Of a DNA stretch of 64,000 nucleotides, positions 1 through 10,639 are shown one piece after another. The translations under genes were made by a program, and so were the position numbers. Position 1 is the first letter of the stretch. The number at the start of each line of letters is the position of its first letter. Under the pieces are notes generated by a model. The model was given only the letters and a program-made list of their open reading frames with translations. It searched no databases and was not told the DNA's origin. This stretch comes from Uranotaenia lowii (lineage: Eukaryota > Arthropoda > Insecta > Diptera > Culicidae), in the NCBI RefSeq assembly GCF_029784155.1, contig NC_073692.1, positions 15,357,752 through 15,421,751 of the forward strand. Reading direction: 5' to 3'.

Positions 1-29
1 CGAATTGCCGGGCCTTACGCTTAACCCCT

Positions 30-975
30 GCCATCAGTTCACCTTCTTCGCCGCAGACAGCCAGTTTGTCTGAACTGCTGCTCGTCCTTGGCAGCTGTTT
101 TGGTCTTCTTTAGGTTCCGCTTGACAATAGCCCATTATTTCTAAATTGGGCGGAGCTCTGGCGTGTTGGGAGGGTTCTTGCCCTTGGGAACCACCTGCAC
201 ATTGTTGGCAGCGTACCACTCCATGCCTTTTAACCGTAATGGCAAGATGCCAAATCCGGCCAAAATAGTACGGAACAACCGTGTTTCTTCAGGAAAGGCA
301 GCAGACGTTTATTCAAACACTCTTTCACGTAAATTTCTTGGTTGACAGTCCCGGAAGCTATGAAAATGCTGCTTTTCAAGCCACAGGTACAGATGGCTTG
401 CTAAACCAGATACTTTTTCGCAAATTTTGACAGTTTCATGTGCTTGAAAATATCTGCTACCTTTCCCCTTCCTTTTGCCGTATAAAACTCCTGTCCCGGA
501 AGCTGCTTGTAGTCGGCTTTGACGTAGGTTTCGTCGTCCATTACCACGCAGGCAAACTTCGTCAGCATCGTCGCGTACAGCCTCCGGGATCGCGCTTTGG
601 CCGTCGTATTTTGTTTATCATCGCGATTTGGAGTCACTACCTTCTTGTAAGTTGATAGTCCGGCTCGTTTTTTGGCTCGATGCACGGTTGTGGACGATAC
701 ACCCAGCTTATTTGCGGCATCTCGGAGAGAGAGGTTAGGGTTTCGCTTGAAACTACCGGCAACTCTCTTTGTAGTCTCAGCGGCTTCCGGTTTTCGATTT
801 CCCCCGATCCAGACTTCCTGGCTGTCGACAAACGTTCGCCAAACACTTTAATTACATTTGTAACGGTTGATTTGGCAACTTTTAGCGATTTTGCCAACTT
901 TGCGTGCGAGTAGCTCGGATTTTCGCGATGCGCGAGCAAAATTTTGATACGCTGCTCTTCTTCCTTGGACGGCAT
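30..975 (-). pseudogene. Mariner (DD37E-type) transposase relic 1
   Basis: This is a decayed cut-and-paste transposase read leftwards from an ATG at 975 (MPSKEEEQR). The N-terminus has a helix-turn-helix (KLAKSLKVAKSTVTNVI). It is followed, after a frame change near 640-685, by the first catalytic block MDDETYVKADYKQLPG (about 500-560). The second block FWPDLASC lies near 260 and the third, NPPNTPELRP, near 150. The gene is broken: there is a frameshift near 660, an in-frame stop after FAKKYLV near 400, and further stops replacing the region of the third acidic residue near 135-145. The blocks and their order match the mosquito ITmD37E/mariner type. A (CA)n tract begins about 50 bp upstream of the start. 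No terminal inverted repeat could be placed. Family assignment is firm; inactivity is certain. Confidence 0.85.
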
Positions 976-1024
976 TTTGACAACTGAAGAGTGAATTCCA
1001 AAATCAAAATAGTAGCAACATTCT

Positions 1025-1226
<202 letters not shown>

Positions 1227-1349
1227 TCAAATGAGGGGTATTCAGGTTTTTTAAATGCAAAATTGAAAGAAATACGTCAAGTTGATATTGACCATATTTT
1301 GACCGTATCACCCTTTAGCACAAAAATGTACAGAAAAAGTCCTAGTCAG

Positions 1350-1775
1350 TCTTCCTCTGTCCGCTATCTCAATGAAAGATTAGATGACATTCACTGTGCT
1401 GCGAGTTTTTCGGAAACCGAAATGTTCGTCGGAGAGACCTCCTTCATCTTCGGAATACCTCTGGATCTACCTCTGAATCACCTTCTTTAATCAGCTGTAT
1501 TCCATGGAAATATCCTAGAAGAACCAGTTTTTGCCGCTTTCACATGTCCGGAATCACATTTTCCTCCATGGACGTTTGCAGCAACGACAATAGACAAAAA
1601 TCTTGGAATACCATGATCGTAGCCACACCGCACGTTCGGAATGCTGTCTAGACTTTTCGGCTGAAGTGACTTCAACTCCTTTTCACTCGTATATTTATTT
1701 GTAGTGTTGGACTGACGGCAATCTGATAATGCTGTGATGTGAGTCCAGCAAATAAGTAATCTTCCAAAGCTCACC
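1350..1775 (-). pseudogene. R1-clade LINE fragment, start of reverse transcriptase
   Basis: Read on the minus strand, 1700-1640 gives SLDSIPNV, the conserved start of the reverse-transcriptase domain in R1-like LINEs. Around 1480-1360 the sequence aligns base by base with 26720-26850 of the better preserved R1-like copy (TCTGTCCGCTA followed by TCAATGA in both). The frame is broken by stops. Because this 5' part of the gene lies to the left of the 3' UTR of the next copy (1785-3295), it must be a separate insertion rather than part of it. The endonuclease is missing. Confidence 0.6.
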
Positions 1776-1784
1776 TAGGCTTAA

Positions 1785-3295
1785 CCAGGCGAAGCTCCAG
1801 CCTCTTGTTACGATTCAAGACTAAGGTTCCTGCTCTGACGACTCGATGTCCGGCCTTTACTTGTAACTCGATGCTCGCTTGATTACCACAACTGTCGTGC
1901 GCTTCGGCTCTGTTCGAGACTGCTGCTAGAGACCAATGACCTCTCCTCTAACGACTTGAGGTCTAAGGTCCGCTTGGTTTGGCTCGAGCGCCTGTCCAGT
2001 CGAGAGCAGCTTATTCTGAATACGCGTCTGTCACAGCACAAGTCCGGGGATATACGAAACTACTCGGATGATTCCAGGCGGATACCGATTCGAGTGACTC
2101 ACCCGCCGGCGACGTGAAGTCACTCTATCCGAGAGTATTCCGCGGCCTGAATACTCTTCTCGCTACGAGTTCTACTGCGAAGGAGGTCAAATCTTATTCC
2201 CGCAGCTTCCGCCGTAGGGAACGTGTTCTACTCGGATACTCCGCGGTGGTGGAGGTACACGACGTACCAAGCAGCTCGGCATACGCAGAAAGTAAAGGAC
2301 TGGTTCTGATTCCAACTCCTCTGCCGGGCAGTTATGATCCGGATGAACCCATCGCTGACCACGCGCCAAATTTGGCATCCGCACACATCCTCCGCACGAT
2401 GTTGTCGGCTGAGACAAGCATGTTAGTGCGTACTCCCTCGAACCTCGGACAGTTGAACACTACGTGCCCTTGAAACACCAACTGTATCACCGCAGGTTGG
2501 GCAGATTTGCGAGGCCACATGTCCAAACCGATGGTAGTACTGCATGAAGCATCCGTAACCAGTCAAGAACTGCGTCATGCAGAAATCAACCTCTCTATGT
2601 TTCCGATCCAACCAAAATTCGACGTTAGGGATGAAGCTACCGAGGACACTGTTCGGTATGCGCTGATAACCTGCACGTTCATCAGATCAGAGCTTCTGCA
2701 GATTACATTGCCTGCTCAAGGCTGCCGCTCCGTACCGCAAAATGGACGAGGTCACGCTCGCCGGGACCTTCTTTCTGCGGCAGCGGATCGCTGAGTTGTT
2801 CGACATGTCTCGCGAGAGGGCTGTTATCGCCATTGCCGCTCATTTGCAGGCGTATTGGACGTCGGCAGTAAAACTCAGCCGGTCTTCGAGCATCACCCCT
2901 TAGTACTTGAACGCACGCTTGGATTCGATTGCGTACGGTCCAGCTGCAATCGACCCTGATTGTGTTGAAATCAGGTTTGTGATCAGCACCATCTCGGTCT
3001 TGTGGTGAGCCAGACGCAAGCTCTTGGAGCACATCCAACTTTCCACCTTCTAGATAACTACTGTGACGAGTAGCTGGACCTCCCCGGTTGATGGGCCCGA
3101 TGCCAGGAGAACCTCGTCGTCGGCGAATCCCACCGTGGGGAGACGCAGTCTCAGCAGTTGGTCGTAAACGATGTTTCACAATACCGGGCCAAGTATCGAT
3201 CCTTGTGGAACCCCTACCGAGACACTCACTTTTTCCAGTCCCTCGCTGGTCATATACTGACAGATATGACGGTTACGGACCACTTCTATCGGTGA
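1785..3295 (-). pseudogene. R1-clade LINE copy 1, RT to 3' UTR, decayed
   Basis: This is a 5'-truncated non-LTR retrotransposon on the minus strand. From right to left it shows the reverse-transcriptase block GVPQGSILGPVL (about 3215-3180), the catalytic VGFADDEVLL (about 3125), the thumb motif LRLAHHKTEMVLITNL (about 3010), and the C-terminal cysteine-histidine knuckle CPTC plus HVVFNCPRF (about 2510-2450). A long GC-rich 3' UTR follows (2330-1785). Frameshifts and stops occur throughout (between CPTCGDTV and the His-Cys half, for example). About 85 residues between the RT and the knuckle are deleted compared with the copy at 24104-26975. Its 3' UTR is homologous to that copy. Right-hand homology stops near 3290, at a run of cytosines. 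Confidence 0.8.
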
Positions 3296-3314
3296 CCCCC
3301 CCCCCCCCCCCCCC
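3296..3314. repeat. Poly(C) run, 19 bases
   Basis: A pure C homopolymer lies exactly where homology of R1 copy 1 to the second R1 copy ends. It may mark the insertion junction, or its length may be a sequencing artefact. Confidence 0.9.
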
Positions 3315-3656
3315 AATCTTACACAGGGCCTTCAACGCGTTCTTGACCTCTAAAACCCAAATGGTGCGCTCCTATAGCTTCTAAGTGCCTTCTTGCTAAT
3401 TTTGATTACCTTGCAGAGTTCAGTTCTTGGACTTGTGAAGAGAGTCGCTCGTCAAAATCGAAGTTCCACATATGTCAAAAATTTCTATGATGGGTTCTTG
3501 TCTGTGGTAAGCTCTAGTTGCTCGCTCTACGTTTGACCAGTTTAACGTTACGGGTTTCTAAGCCGATCATCCTTCTTCGACAAACAGTATTATCATTACT
3601 ATTATTTCGAAACGAATGCCATTAGGATGGAAAAGTGTCACTAATAAAACCTAAAA
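3315..3656. other. Unassigned, AT-rich intergenic stretch
   Basis: No open frame, repeat structure or recognisable transposon domain was seen between the R1 remnant and the tail of the SINE candidate. Confidence 0.5.
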
Positions 3657-3972
3657 CAAAATAAATAAATTATTATTATTACTTCACCTCTTCACTTTCT
3701 TCACCTCACTGCCGACACATTTGTATTGCGTTAACTGCTGATACTGGAAGTCTCAAGAGTTCCAGTTTTGGGATGAGATCCTGAAACCCAGGAACCAAAA
3801 TAGGCCTTGAGCGCCCAAAACCAATAGTGCCTGTGATTTAGACCAGAGACTGGGTAGCCCTTTCTGGGTTAACCCGTTCCTGGATAAAAAGCAAAGTATC
3901 ACCCGGCGCCCAACGTGGGGCTCGAACCCACGACCCTGAAACTAAGCTCGATATCGGACGATCTATAGGCAC
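3657..3972 (-). mobile_element. tRNA-Lys-derived SINE candidate
   Basis: On the minus strand, 3940-3905 reads as the 3' half of a eukaryotic tRNA-Lys(CTT). It has CTTAGTTTCAGGGTC (anticodon arm and variable loop), then the complete T-arm GTGGG-TTCGAGC-CCCAC and GTTGGGCGCC. The 5' half (3972-3941) is diverged and shortened. A unique body of about 220 bp follows, and the element ends in a short-unit tail of TAATAATAATAATTT type (about 3687-3657). Head, body and simple tail in this order is SINE architecture, with Pol III B-box sequence GGTTCGAGCC present. The alternative reading of GGCGCCCAACGTGGGG as an LTR primer-binding site is less likely, because the tRNA match extends far beyond 18 nt and no LTR is adjacent. 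Confidence 0.55.
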
Positions 3973-4139
3973 CTTCTTCTTGTACGGATCAACGAATCTA
4001 CAAATCGATGCCCAAAATCTGCAGATTATTGAAAATTATAGAAATGCATCCCTGCGTTTTATGCATCGTTTGCTTGTGCCTATGTCAGAGCAGTGGGATA
4101 TTGTTTAATGATAAACATGTCCTCCCAACTCATACCTTG

Positions 4140-4400
4140 ATTACTCCCAACACGCTTATCAAACTATTGATTTAGTACTCCTAACACGCATTTTTCTGAG
4201 TGGTCCTTCCACCACTCCTTGGTCATTATGCGGTTCTCTCAACACGCTGTTCAAATTTAACCACTCGTCCCGACTTGCATTATCTTGAGTCGTCCTTTCA
4301 ACACACTCGGTCCTCTCAACACGCTCACAAATTCATCCTTGTATTCGGTTCTATCAACACGCATTTTTCTGAGTGGTCCTCTCAATACCCTCTTTGATAA
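4140..4400. repeat. Degenerate minisatellite, CTCAACACGC core
   Basis: The motif TCTCAACACGC or a close variant recurs about eight times at irregular spacing of 20-60 bp. The longer phrase CGCATTTTTCTGAGTGGTCC occurs twice (about 4190 and 4360). No coding potential was seen. Confidence 0.6.
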
Positions 4401-6545
4401 ATAAGCGGGCCAAACATCACTCATTTACATTTCATTTATTTAAATTTTTTCTATTAATTATTTAAAAAAAAACAGCATTGATCACTTTTCTGTTTTTGAC
4501 AAAAAAAAATCGCTAAATTCAACTTTTTCTAATTTTTCAAAGCCTTCCCTTCAACGCGCTTCTATTTCATTTTTAAAGAAAAAAGTAAGAAAAGACATTT
4601 TAAACTTTAATCTGTGGCCAACAGAGGAAACTTTTTCAACCTTAATGGTAAAATACTTATCAAGCCAAAGACAAAACCTCGATAAAACTTGCCAAAATGG
4701 CTCCCTGTTTCCAAAGCTAAGTAAGTATATCTCTCATCTGATCAGAAGTTATTGCAATAAAAAGCAGTAACTTCACCAGCGGAAAAAAACCTCAAAAAAG
4801 ATCTCATAAAAATGATTTCGGCTTATCTTCGTTAAAAGCAAATTTAAAAACCAGAAAAGGAAAAAAAAAACCTTCAGCATTATTGCCATAAAATGCAGCA
4901 AAAAAGTTATGATTTATCCACGGGCAACCAATTTACGACCATTGTCGAGTCGAGTCTAGCGAGATGGTGGTGGTTTTAGAAATTCTTTTCCCTTACTGGC
5001 ATACCCGGAACCCGGGTAAGAAATGTTACTGGTAAGGTGTGCATTTATGAAATAATAACAAAAAAAACAAAAGCAAGAAAAAACAAACCAGCCATTTACG
5101 ACCGATAATTACTTTCCCCTCATCGTGTGCTGCTGATTATTGCCTTCGGTTGTTGGGTTTTGGTTGAGCCTCGGGTTCTCTTTTCCATATCGCGGGCCCA
5201 CACTGCGTATAACTTTGATATGGAAAATAGCAGCAGCACCGGGGTAGGTAGATAGAGAAAAAAAAACACATTATAACTCAAATCTTATCTGTTCCGAAGA
5301 AAACTGTACCAAACGTGTGAGCAACACAACTCGGCGAGAGAGAAACACGGGGAAAACGAGAAAGAGAGAACTGTGGCTGGCTCGAGTTGAAAGGGGGGAT
5401 GATTTTTATTCCGCAAGGCTCGTTATAAAATCGGAAAACACGCACCACTCATGCAAATTCCGCTTATTAGCGAGAACGGATTTCAACCCGGGGTTGACGG
5501 GGGTGGGGAGGTCTTTTTCTAGATTCGAATCATGCGTCATGATGGGATGTGTAATATGGCAGCGGCAGTTCAAACCACCCGCCCGCCCGACGAACCAAGC
5601 CAAGCCCAAAGAAAAGCAAGTTTGGGGACGGTGCGTGGCGGGAGGCGAGAAAAACCAAAGCAATTATAATTAAACACATGATTATCACGCGGAAAACACT
5701 CTCTCAAGCACCAAACCGGCTTCAATTGCCGGGGAGTTCAGATTGCTGTGTGTTATTACAGGTGTGTGATGCCGCCCGGGTTCTCGGGCTTTCTTGCTCG
5801 CAGGATGGCCCAGTCGCTACGAAGGCTGCCGGAAGAGAAAGTTCCAAGGATGGAGAGCTTTTCCATAACATCCACCACCCACTCTGGGGGTTGGAATTGC
5901 GGGAAAAGGATTCCCTGTATGCTGATGCGAGAATATACATTGTCAGTCGGTGGCATGTAGGACTATAAACAGGTAGGTATGTATGTTCCAGGTCCTATGA
6001 CAATCATCGTCATCATCCACCCCACCTCACCTGTAGTTAGACTGCATATTTCGGAGATGACAGCTCTAGCTTAAACGATCGCCGAAAAGTGTTCCAAGTT
6101 CTCAGAGAACCTACATTGACGATCGTAAACGCCGCAGTAATTCTTATCTTTAAGCTCTGAAATGTTCTTAGTTAGCGCCATATTCACCTGTTTGAAACGG
6201 ATATTCCCTCAGCTGGGTTTCAGTGGATCCCATTAAAATTTACTTGAAATAATCTTAGAGAATGGAAAATTTGTATAGTAAAACGTCATTACAATACCGG
6301 TTGTAGCATAGTTATTGGGATCCGCCAAGGTTTCCTTGATTTGGCTCACTTTAATAGAAGATGACCTTTACTAAAGGCATGAGATGCTCATAAAATGAAT
6401 AGCAAACTGTCTGAATTTGAATGAAACACGCACGACACCGAAAATGTCATGCCAATTTTCTCATAATGTTTAGAATCAAACCAAAGTTTTAGAGTAGTTT
6501 TATACATATATTTACTTCAAAAATCAAAAGAAAAGTTATTCGATG
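4400..6545. other. Mostly unique non-coding DNA
   Basis: The sequence runs from A/T-rich (4430-5300) to more GC-balanced (5300-6000). Several overlapping open frames of 60-118 codons exist on both strands at 5317-5970. None carries a recognisable domain, and they overlap one another, so no gene is called. A possible spliced exon inside it is listed separately. Confidence 0.4.
5762..5972 (+). other. Possible non-coding exon
   Basis: A pyrimidine-rich stretch ending in TTATTACAG (AG at 5760-5761) and a good donor CAG|GTAGGTATG (GT at 5973) frame 211 bp of GC-richer sequence. Two forward frames stay open for about 60-70 codons, but both stop just before the donor. If it is an exon, it is better read as untranslated. 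There is no homology evidence, and chance occurrence of the two sites is quite possible. Confidence 0.15.
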
Positions 6546-6554
6546 GAGTCTTGA

Positions 6555-7844
6555 GTGTAAAATTGAACGCATTTTCGCTTGATGCCCTCCATTATTTTTT
6601 CCAGGAAAAGAGGCCCCCCATCAAAGTCTTTATAGTGTCATCAAGTACCAGTTTCTCAGTTTTTTTTTCCATTTTCCAGTACTGCTCCACCGGGCGCAGC
6701 TCCGGACAGTTTGGCGGGTTCATGGCCTTTGGAACAAAATGGACAGAATTGGCCTCATACCACTCCAGAACACTTTTTGAATAGTGGCTGTAGTATGGAT
6801 GATAAAATAAGATAAATAGTTAAATTCAGAAAAGTTCAGTTCATGAAAAAAAATCTTTGAAAAAAACTGTTTGACAAATTATACAAGCTTAAAATCTTTT
6901 GGGTGTATCATCGGTTCAGTACCGTTTACACCGAGCGTCGAAAAGCGAAATCCAAGAGCATAAAAAGGTATAAAAGCAAACGTAGTTTCACCAACAAGCC
7001 ATTCGTTTACAGACAATGTTAGGAATAACAAGTCTTTCTCTTGAAGCGGTCTAGAAAGTCGTTTCTGGAGGTAAAGTGGAACACTCGGTAAACTCATCAC
7101 ATTTTGTGAAGAGTTTAGTGTGATGGGTTGCCGAGAGTTTTGATATACGAACCAACTAAGAATACGACAGTGGCATGATGCCAAATCTGCCCAAAAAAGC
7201 AGAGCTTCGCCGTGCTACTACAAGAACGGCAAAGCCGCTTCTCGAGGCACTCAGATTTGTAGATCTCGCCATTTACTGTGCTGTTTGTCACAAAAGGCTC
7301 ACTCGAAACGAGATATTTGGAGGAAAACTAAGACATTCCAAATCGAAAATGCTCTTGCCGGTTAAAAACTCTAACCCCGGAATTAGCTTAAAATCGGCTT
7401 TTATATACGTTTCGTCGTCCATCACACAGCACCCATATTTTGTCAGCATCTTCTCGTTGAGCTTCCATGCCCAAGTTTTAGCCGTTGATTGTTACCGCTC
7501 ATCGCGGTTTGGGAAGTTCTGTACCTTGTATGTATGCAGTCCCGCTTTCTTCTTTGCATGCTAGACGTAGCTCTGCGACATGCCGATCTTTTTAGCCAAA
7601 TCACCGCTTTAGACGTTTGGATTTGCTTCACATTTCCCTCCGTCTTTTTGTTCTCCGGTCCCGATTTTCTTCCGGCTCCTTTGTCGTGGTCCAACGTCAA
7701 CCGCTTCTGGAATCGCTTCAACACTCTGGAGACGGTTGAATGGTGAATGTTCAACATTTTTCCCAACTGCCGGTGCGACTGGGCAGGAAATTCCAGCTGT
7801 TTGGAAAGAAATTGTTCTCTCGACTCGTGTTGGTTCACCTCCAT
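6555..7844 (-). pseudogene. Mariner (DD37E-type) transposase relic 2, split by an insert
   Basis: The start is an ATG at 7844 (MEVNQHESREQFLSKQL). A helix-turn-helix follows (RQLGKMLNIHHSTVSRVLKRF), then first catalytic block MDDETYIKADFK (about 7430-7390) and second block ADLASCH (about 7190-7170). Reading then resumes at 6788 with YSKSVLEWYEAN and NPPNCPELRPVEQYW (about 6700). Counting across the 380-bp insert gives exactly 37 residues between the second Asp and the Glu of PVEQYW, which fixes the DD37E type. The N-terminal and middle parts are in different frames and stops are present, so it is inactive. Confidence 0.85.
6789..7168. mobile_element. 380-bp insertion of unknown class in mariner 2
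   Basis: The insert is flanked by a perfect 6-bp duplication AGTGGC (6783-6788 and 7169-7174). Removing it with one copy of the duplication restores the transposase reading CHYSKS in register. The ends, TGTAGTATGG on the left and AATACGAC on the right, show only a weak inverted match. The insert has no LTR-like ends and no poly(A). It contains no recognisable protein. Confidence 0.75.
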
Positions 7845-8195
7845 ATTCGTTGAATCGAAAAAAAAGACTTTGAGTTTGACAGCATGTAAACAATTCACAT
7901 CAACGAGAAAGTGTGCGAAATTTGGTTGATTTTTACCTAATGGTAAAAAAACTATGCCCTATTGAATGTGTCGCCATAATTTCGTTTCCATAAACAGAGC
8001 CAACTTTTGTGTTATTTTTGGAGAGACCTTCTGCCATTCTTACATCAGAACCTCCTTCAGCTGTTTCCTGTTCTAAATCGGGTTGACATCTGGTGACTGG
8101 GAGGATGAGGAAGTGTTGACTTAACGTTGTAGAGAAGTCACTCTTTGATAAGTAAGATACCGCGAATTTTTTGTCTCATAATCTTAAACGAACTG

Positions 8196-8356
8196 TATTG
8201 TATTCACAAAGAGAGTTGGTTTAATATGACTTTATTCTTCAAATGGTGATTACAGAATGAATGTGAAATCAGTTTTCAGTCGAATACCTAACAATCCTGA
8301 TTGCTATAATTTGACTAAATTCGAATATTGGATTACTATGATTGCACGTGATAACA
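8196..8356 (-). repeat. 3' LTR of the miniature element
   Basis: This LTR lies downstream of the purine tract on the minus strand. It contains an AATAAAG polyadenylation-type signal (minus strand, about 8232), also present in the other LTR, and ends at the AACTG target duplication. Confidence 0.8.
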
Positions 8357-8665
8357 GCTCCTCCCTTCTAATCTTAGAATAGATTTGATTGAAATCTAGA
8401 AGGGATTCTTCGTGTTCGTTGAGGCCGACCGATGGATACAGGAATGAAAACCTCTCAAGGTGAACCCCAACGCAACACCGTCATGGAAGTCTTCGTCTCG
8501 CGGTGAGCTCGTAGGGACAGGGTTGTTGATACCTACAGGAACATCATTCTCTGGATCATAGATCGGTTGAGTTCTTACTTCAACAGGAAATTGGGCCATC
8601 GGTAGTAAATTCTGGACTGATTGAACCTCGTTTGGTAACCGCACAGGATCTTGAACGTCGCCAAA

Positions 8666-8824
8666 TATTGTATTGACAAAGAGAGTTTGTTGAATATGAC
8701 TTTATTCTTCAAATGGTGATTACAGAATGAATGTGAAATCTTTTCAGTCGAGTACCGAACAATCCTGATTGCTATGATTTGACCTAATTCGAATATTGGA
8801 TTACTAGGATTGCACGTGGTAACA
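8666..8824 (-). repeat. 5' LTR of the miniature element
   Basis: This is the upstream LTR on the minus strand. It starts TGTTACCACGTGC at 8824 and ends beside the primer-binding-site candidate at 8665-8646. Confidence 0.8.
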
Positions 8825-9539
8825 AACTGATACTTTTCCTCGCTTGCTTTCAGATGCGTCTTCAAAATATCTAAGTAAACGACTCGATCCATAGTAGATC
8901 TAATAAACGTCGGGTTTTCGGGACACCATGCTTGACTGATGGTCGCTAATTTTTTGGTTTCGCTAATTCGGTATTCAGTTATCGCCACACGCTAACTTGT
9001 CCATCAGACCCAAAAAATTTAAACTTGCTCTCATCTGTGAAAATCACGTTCTTCCAGAACTTCTCTGGTTTAACCACGTACTTCTGGACATGCTCCAAAT
9101 GCTTTTTCTTATTTTAGCTGGCTTGCTTCGTGCAACGCATCCTCGATGCCCTTTGCCATGGAGCACATTCCGTATTGTTTGAGGGCTAAACTTGATGTTG
9201 GCGTTTTGTGACAAGCTGTCAGCCAACTTAGGAGCACTCACCTTTGGATTTTGTGGGTTTTTTTCGCAGAAGAATGCGATGGTGACGGTCTGTAAGCTTT
9301 GGCTTGCATCCTCTTCCAGGAGTTGTTTCCCAACATTTAGTTTTCTTGAAGTTCGGAAGCACATATTGAATAGACGATCGTGGTCGATTCATAACATCTA
9401 CAATTTCGGAAAAGCTTTTGCCTTCATTTCTCAGATCCACGATCAGTTTGGGAATCTCAACTGGGATTTTACTGTGGAAAACCGCTATTTTTCTAAAAAA
9501 AAACATAGAAATCGTATTGTAACTAAAAATAAACATCGA

Positions 9540-10441
9540 ATTTTGTTTGTTTCCCAATTTCTCGGGCATCCCACATTCGCCAGATCACGCTCCACTTGGT
9601 CTAACCAACTTGCTCCTCCCTGCTTGTCTCGTTCCTACCGGATTCATTGTGAACACCTGTTTTGCAGGACAGTTGTTCTGGCATTCTCGCAACAGCAGCC
9701 AGAGTCTGCACTTGCTGCCAGCCAAGGTTGTCGTCAACTGTACGGATTTTAGCTGCAAGACTACGCCGCCGTGAGCTTCTGGGCCTGCCTCTTCTTCGAT
9801 GCCCATCTGGATTCCAGTCAAGCGCTTCTCTGCAAATCTCGTTTTCATCTCTTCCCAGCGTGTGCCCAATCCATCTCCATTTACGCTCCCGAATTTCAAT
9901 TTATAGCGCCTTTTGAAGACACCGGCGATGTAGTTCAGCGTTTGAGATCCAGTTTCGCGGATGATGTTCCGTAGGCAGCGATTCACAAATACTTGCAGTT
10001 TTTGTGCCCGTAGAGAACAATCGGTCTTATGAGCGTCGTGTGCAGGTTACACTTCATGCGAGTGCTAAGTCTTCTCGACCGCAGTTGCTTGTGGACTCCA
10101 TAGTATCCACGACTTCCGCTGATCATTCGCCGCCGGATCTCGCGGCTGGTGTCATTGTCAGCGGTCACTAGTGAGCCGAGTTTGACAAAGTCTTCGACTA
10201 TCTCCGGCTCGTCGTCATCGATCGTGACCTTGTTATTACTGGGTAAGCGGGCTCGGTAGGTCTCGGATCCGCAGGCCATCATATACTTCGTCTTGGACGA
10301 ATTAATCATCAAATCAATCCTTCCTGCTTCGCGTTTCAGTTTGCGGTAGATATCCACCACTGTAGGTGATCTGGCGACTATGCCAATGTCGTTGGCAAAG
10401 CAGGTAAGTTGACTGGATCTGTTAAAAATTGTGCCTCGCAC
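9540..10441 (-). pseudogene. LINE remnant, mosaic of two lineages
   Basis: 10441-10003 encodes a reverse-transcriptase palm/thumb segment (CFANDIGIVARS, then INSSKTKYMMACGSE, then LIRPIVLYGH). Its sequence matches LINE-B at 26976-27160 (TCTTCTCGACCGCAGTT in both). At 9998 it switches to sequence about 88% identical to the C-terminal coding region of the intact RTE LINE (42215-42525), including VNRCLRNIIR and RRGRPR. From about 9680 to 9540 it changes again, to a WLDQVERDLANVGCPRNW-type tail. The switch at 9998-10003 occurs at the equivalent position in both proteins (after V/LLYG.), with about 33 nt lost. Template switching or recombination between related LINEs is a reasonable reading. Stops and frameshifts make it inactive. 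Confidence 0.65.
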
Positions 10442-10639
10442 ACTATTGAGCCGATTAAACCTGATAGAGGAAAAATATCCGAACTTGAATTTCGACGTTA
10501 AACTGTCATAATTTTAAGTTAATCTTTAGGTACAAAACTCCTTTAACTTTTTATCCAATACATCACGAGTTCTCATCCGTTTGCCATCAAATTTTCAGGG
10601 ATTGAAGAGTAACTATTAAACTTCATGTTACAATTTTAC

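Larger units (their letters stand above)
8196..8824 (-). mobile_element. Miniature LTR retrotransposon (TRIM-like), 629 bp
   Basis: Two direct repeats of about 160 bp (8196-8356 and 8666-8824, about 90% identical by eye) flank only 309 bp. On the minus strand the first LTR starts TGTTACCACGTG. It is followed within two bases by a candidate primer-binding site TGGCGACGTTCAAGATCC. A purine tract AGAAGGGAGGAGC (8369-8357) sits directly before the second LTR (TGTTATCACGTG). The element is bounded by a perfect 5-bp target duplication AACTG (8191-8195 and 8825-8829). The host Tc1-like transposase continues on both sides. The internal region can encode an 82-residue tail (8644-8396), perhaps a remnant of a longer polyprotein. 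No protease, reverse transcriptase or integrase remains. Confidence 0.85.
7930..9560 (-). pseudogene. Tc1-like transposase relic, split by an LTR element
   Basis: The minus-strand frames give an N-terminal paired-type helix-turn-helix (GKSFSEIVDVMNRPRSSIQ, about 9420-9370). A second DNA-binding segment follows (APKLADSLSQNANIKFSPQT, about 9240-9190), then the first catalytic block IFTDESKFKFFGSDG (about 9040-8998) and YLDILKTHLKASEEKYQF (about 8885-8830). After the miniature LTR element, the C-terminal hallmark SPDVNPI continues near 8090. Frame changes and stops occur near 9120, 8990 and 8070, and the glutamate after NPI is replaced by a stop. Blocks, order and length match Tc1-type (DD34E) transposases of about 340 residues. 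Terminal inverted repeats were not located. Confidence 0.8.

Noticed and set aside
3905..3925. LTR primer-binding site
   Set aside because: tRNA-Lys identity extends about 35 nt into the anticodon arm, beyond a primer site, and no LTR or purine tract is nearby.
9192..9752. 186-codon plus-strand ORF
   Set aside because: It is the antisense shadow of the Tc1-like transposase and the adjacent LINE relic.
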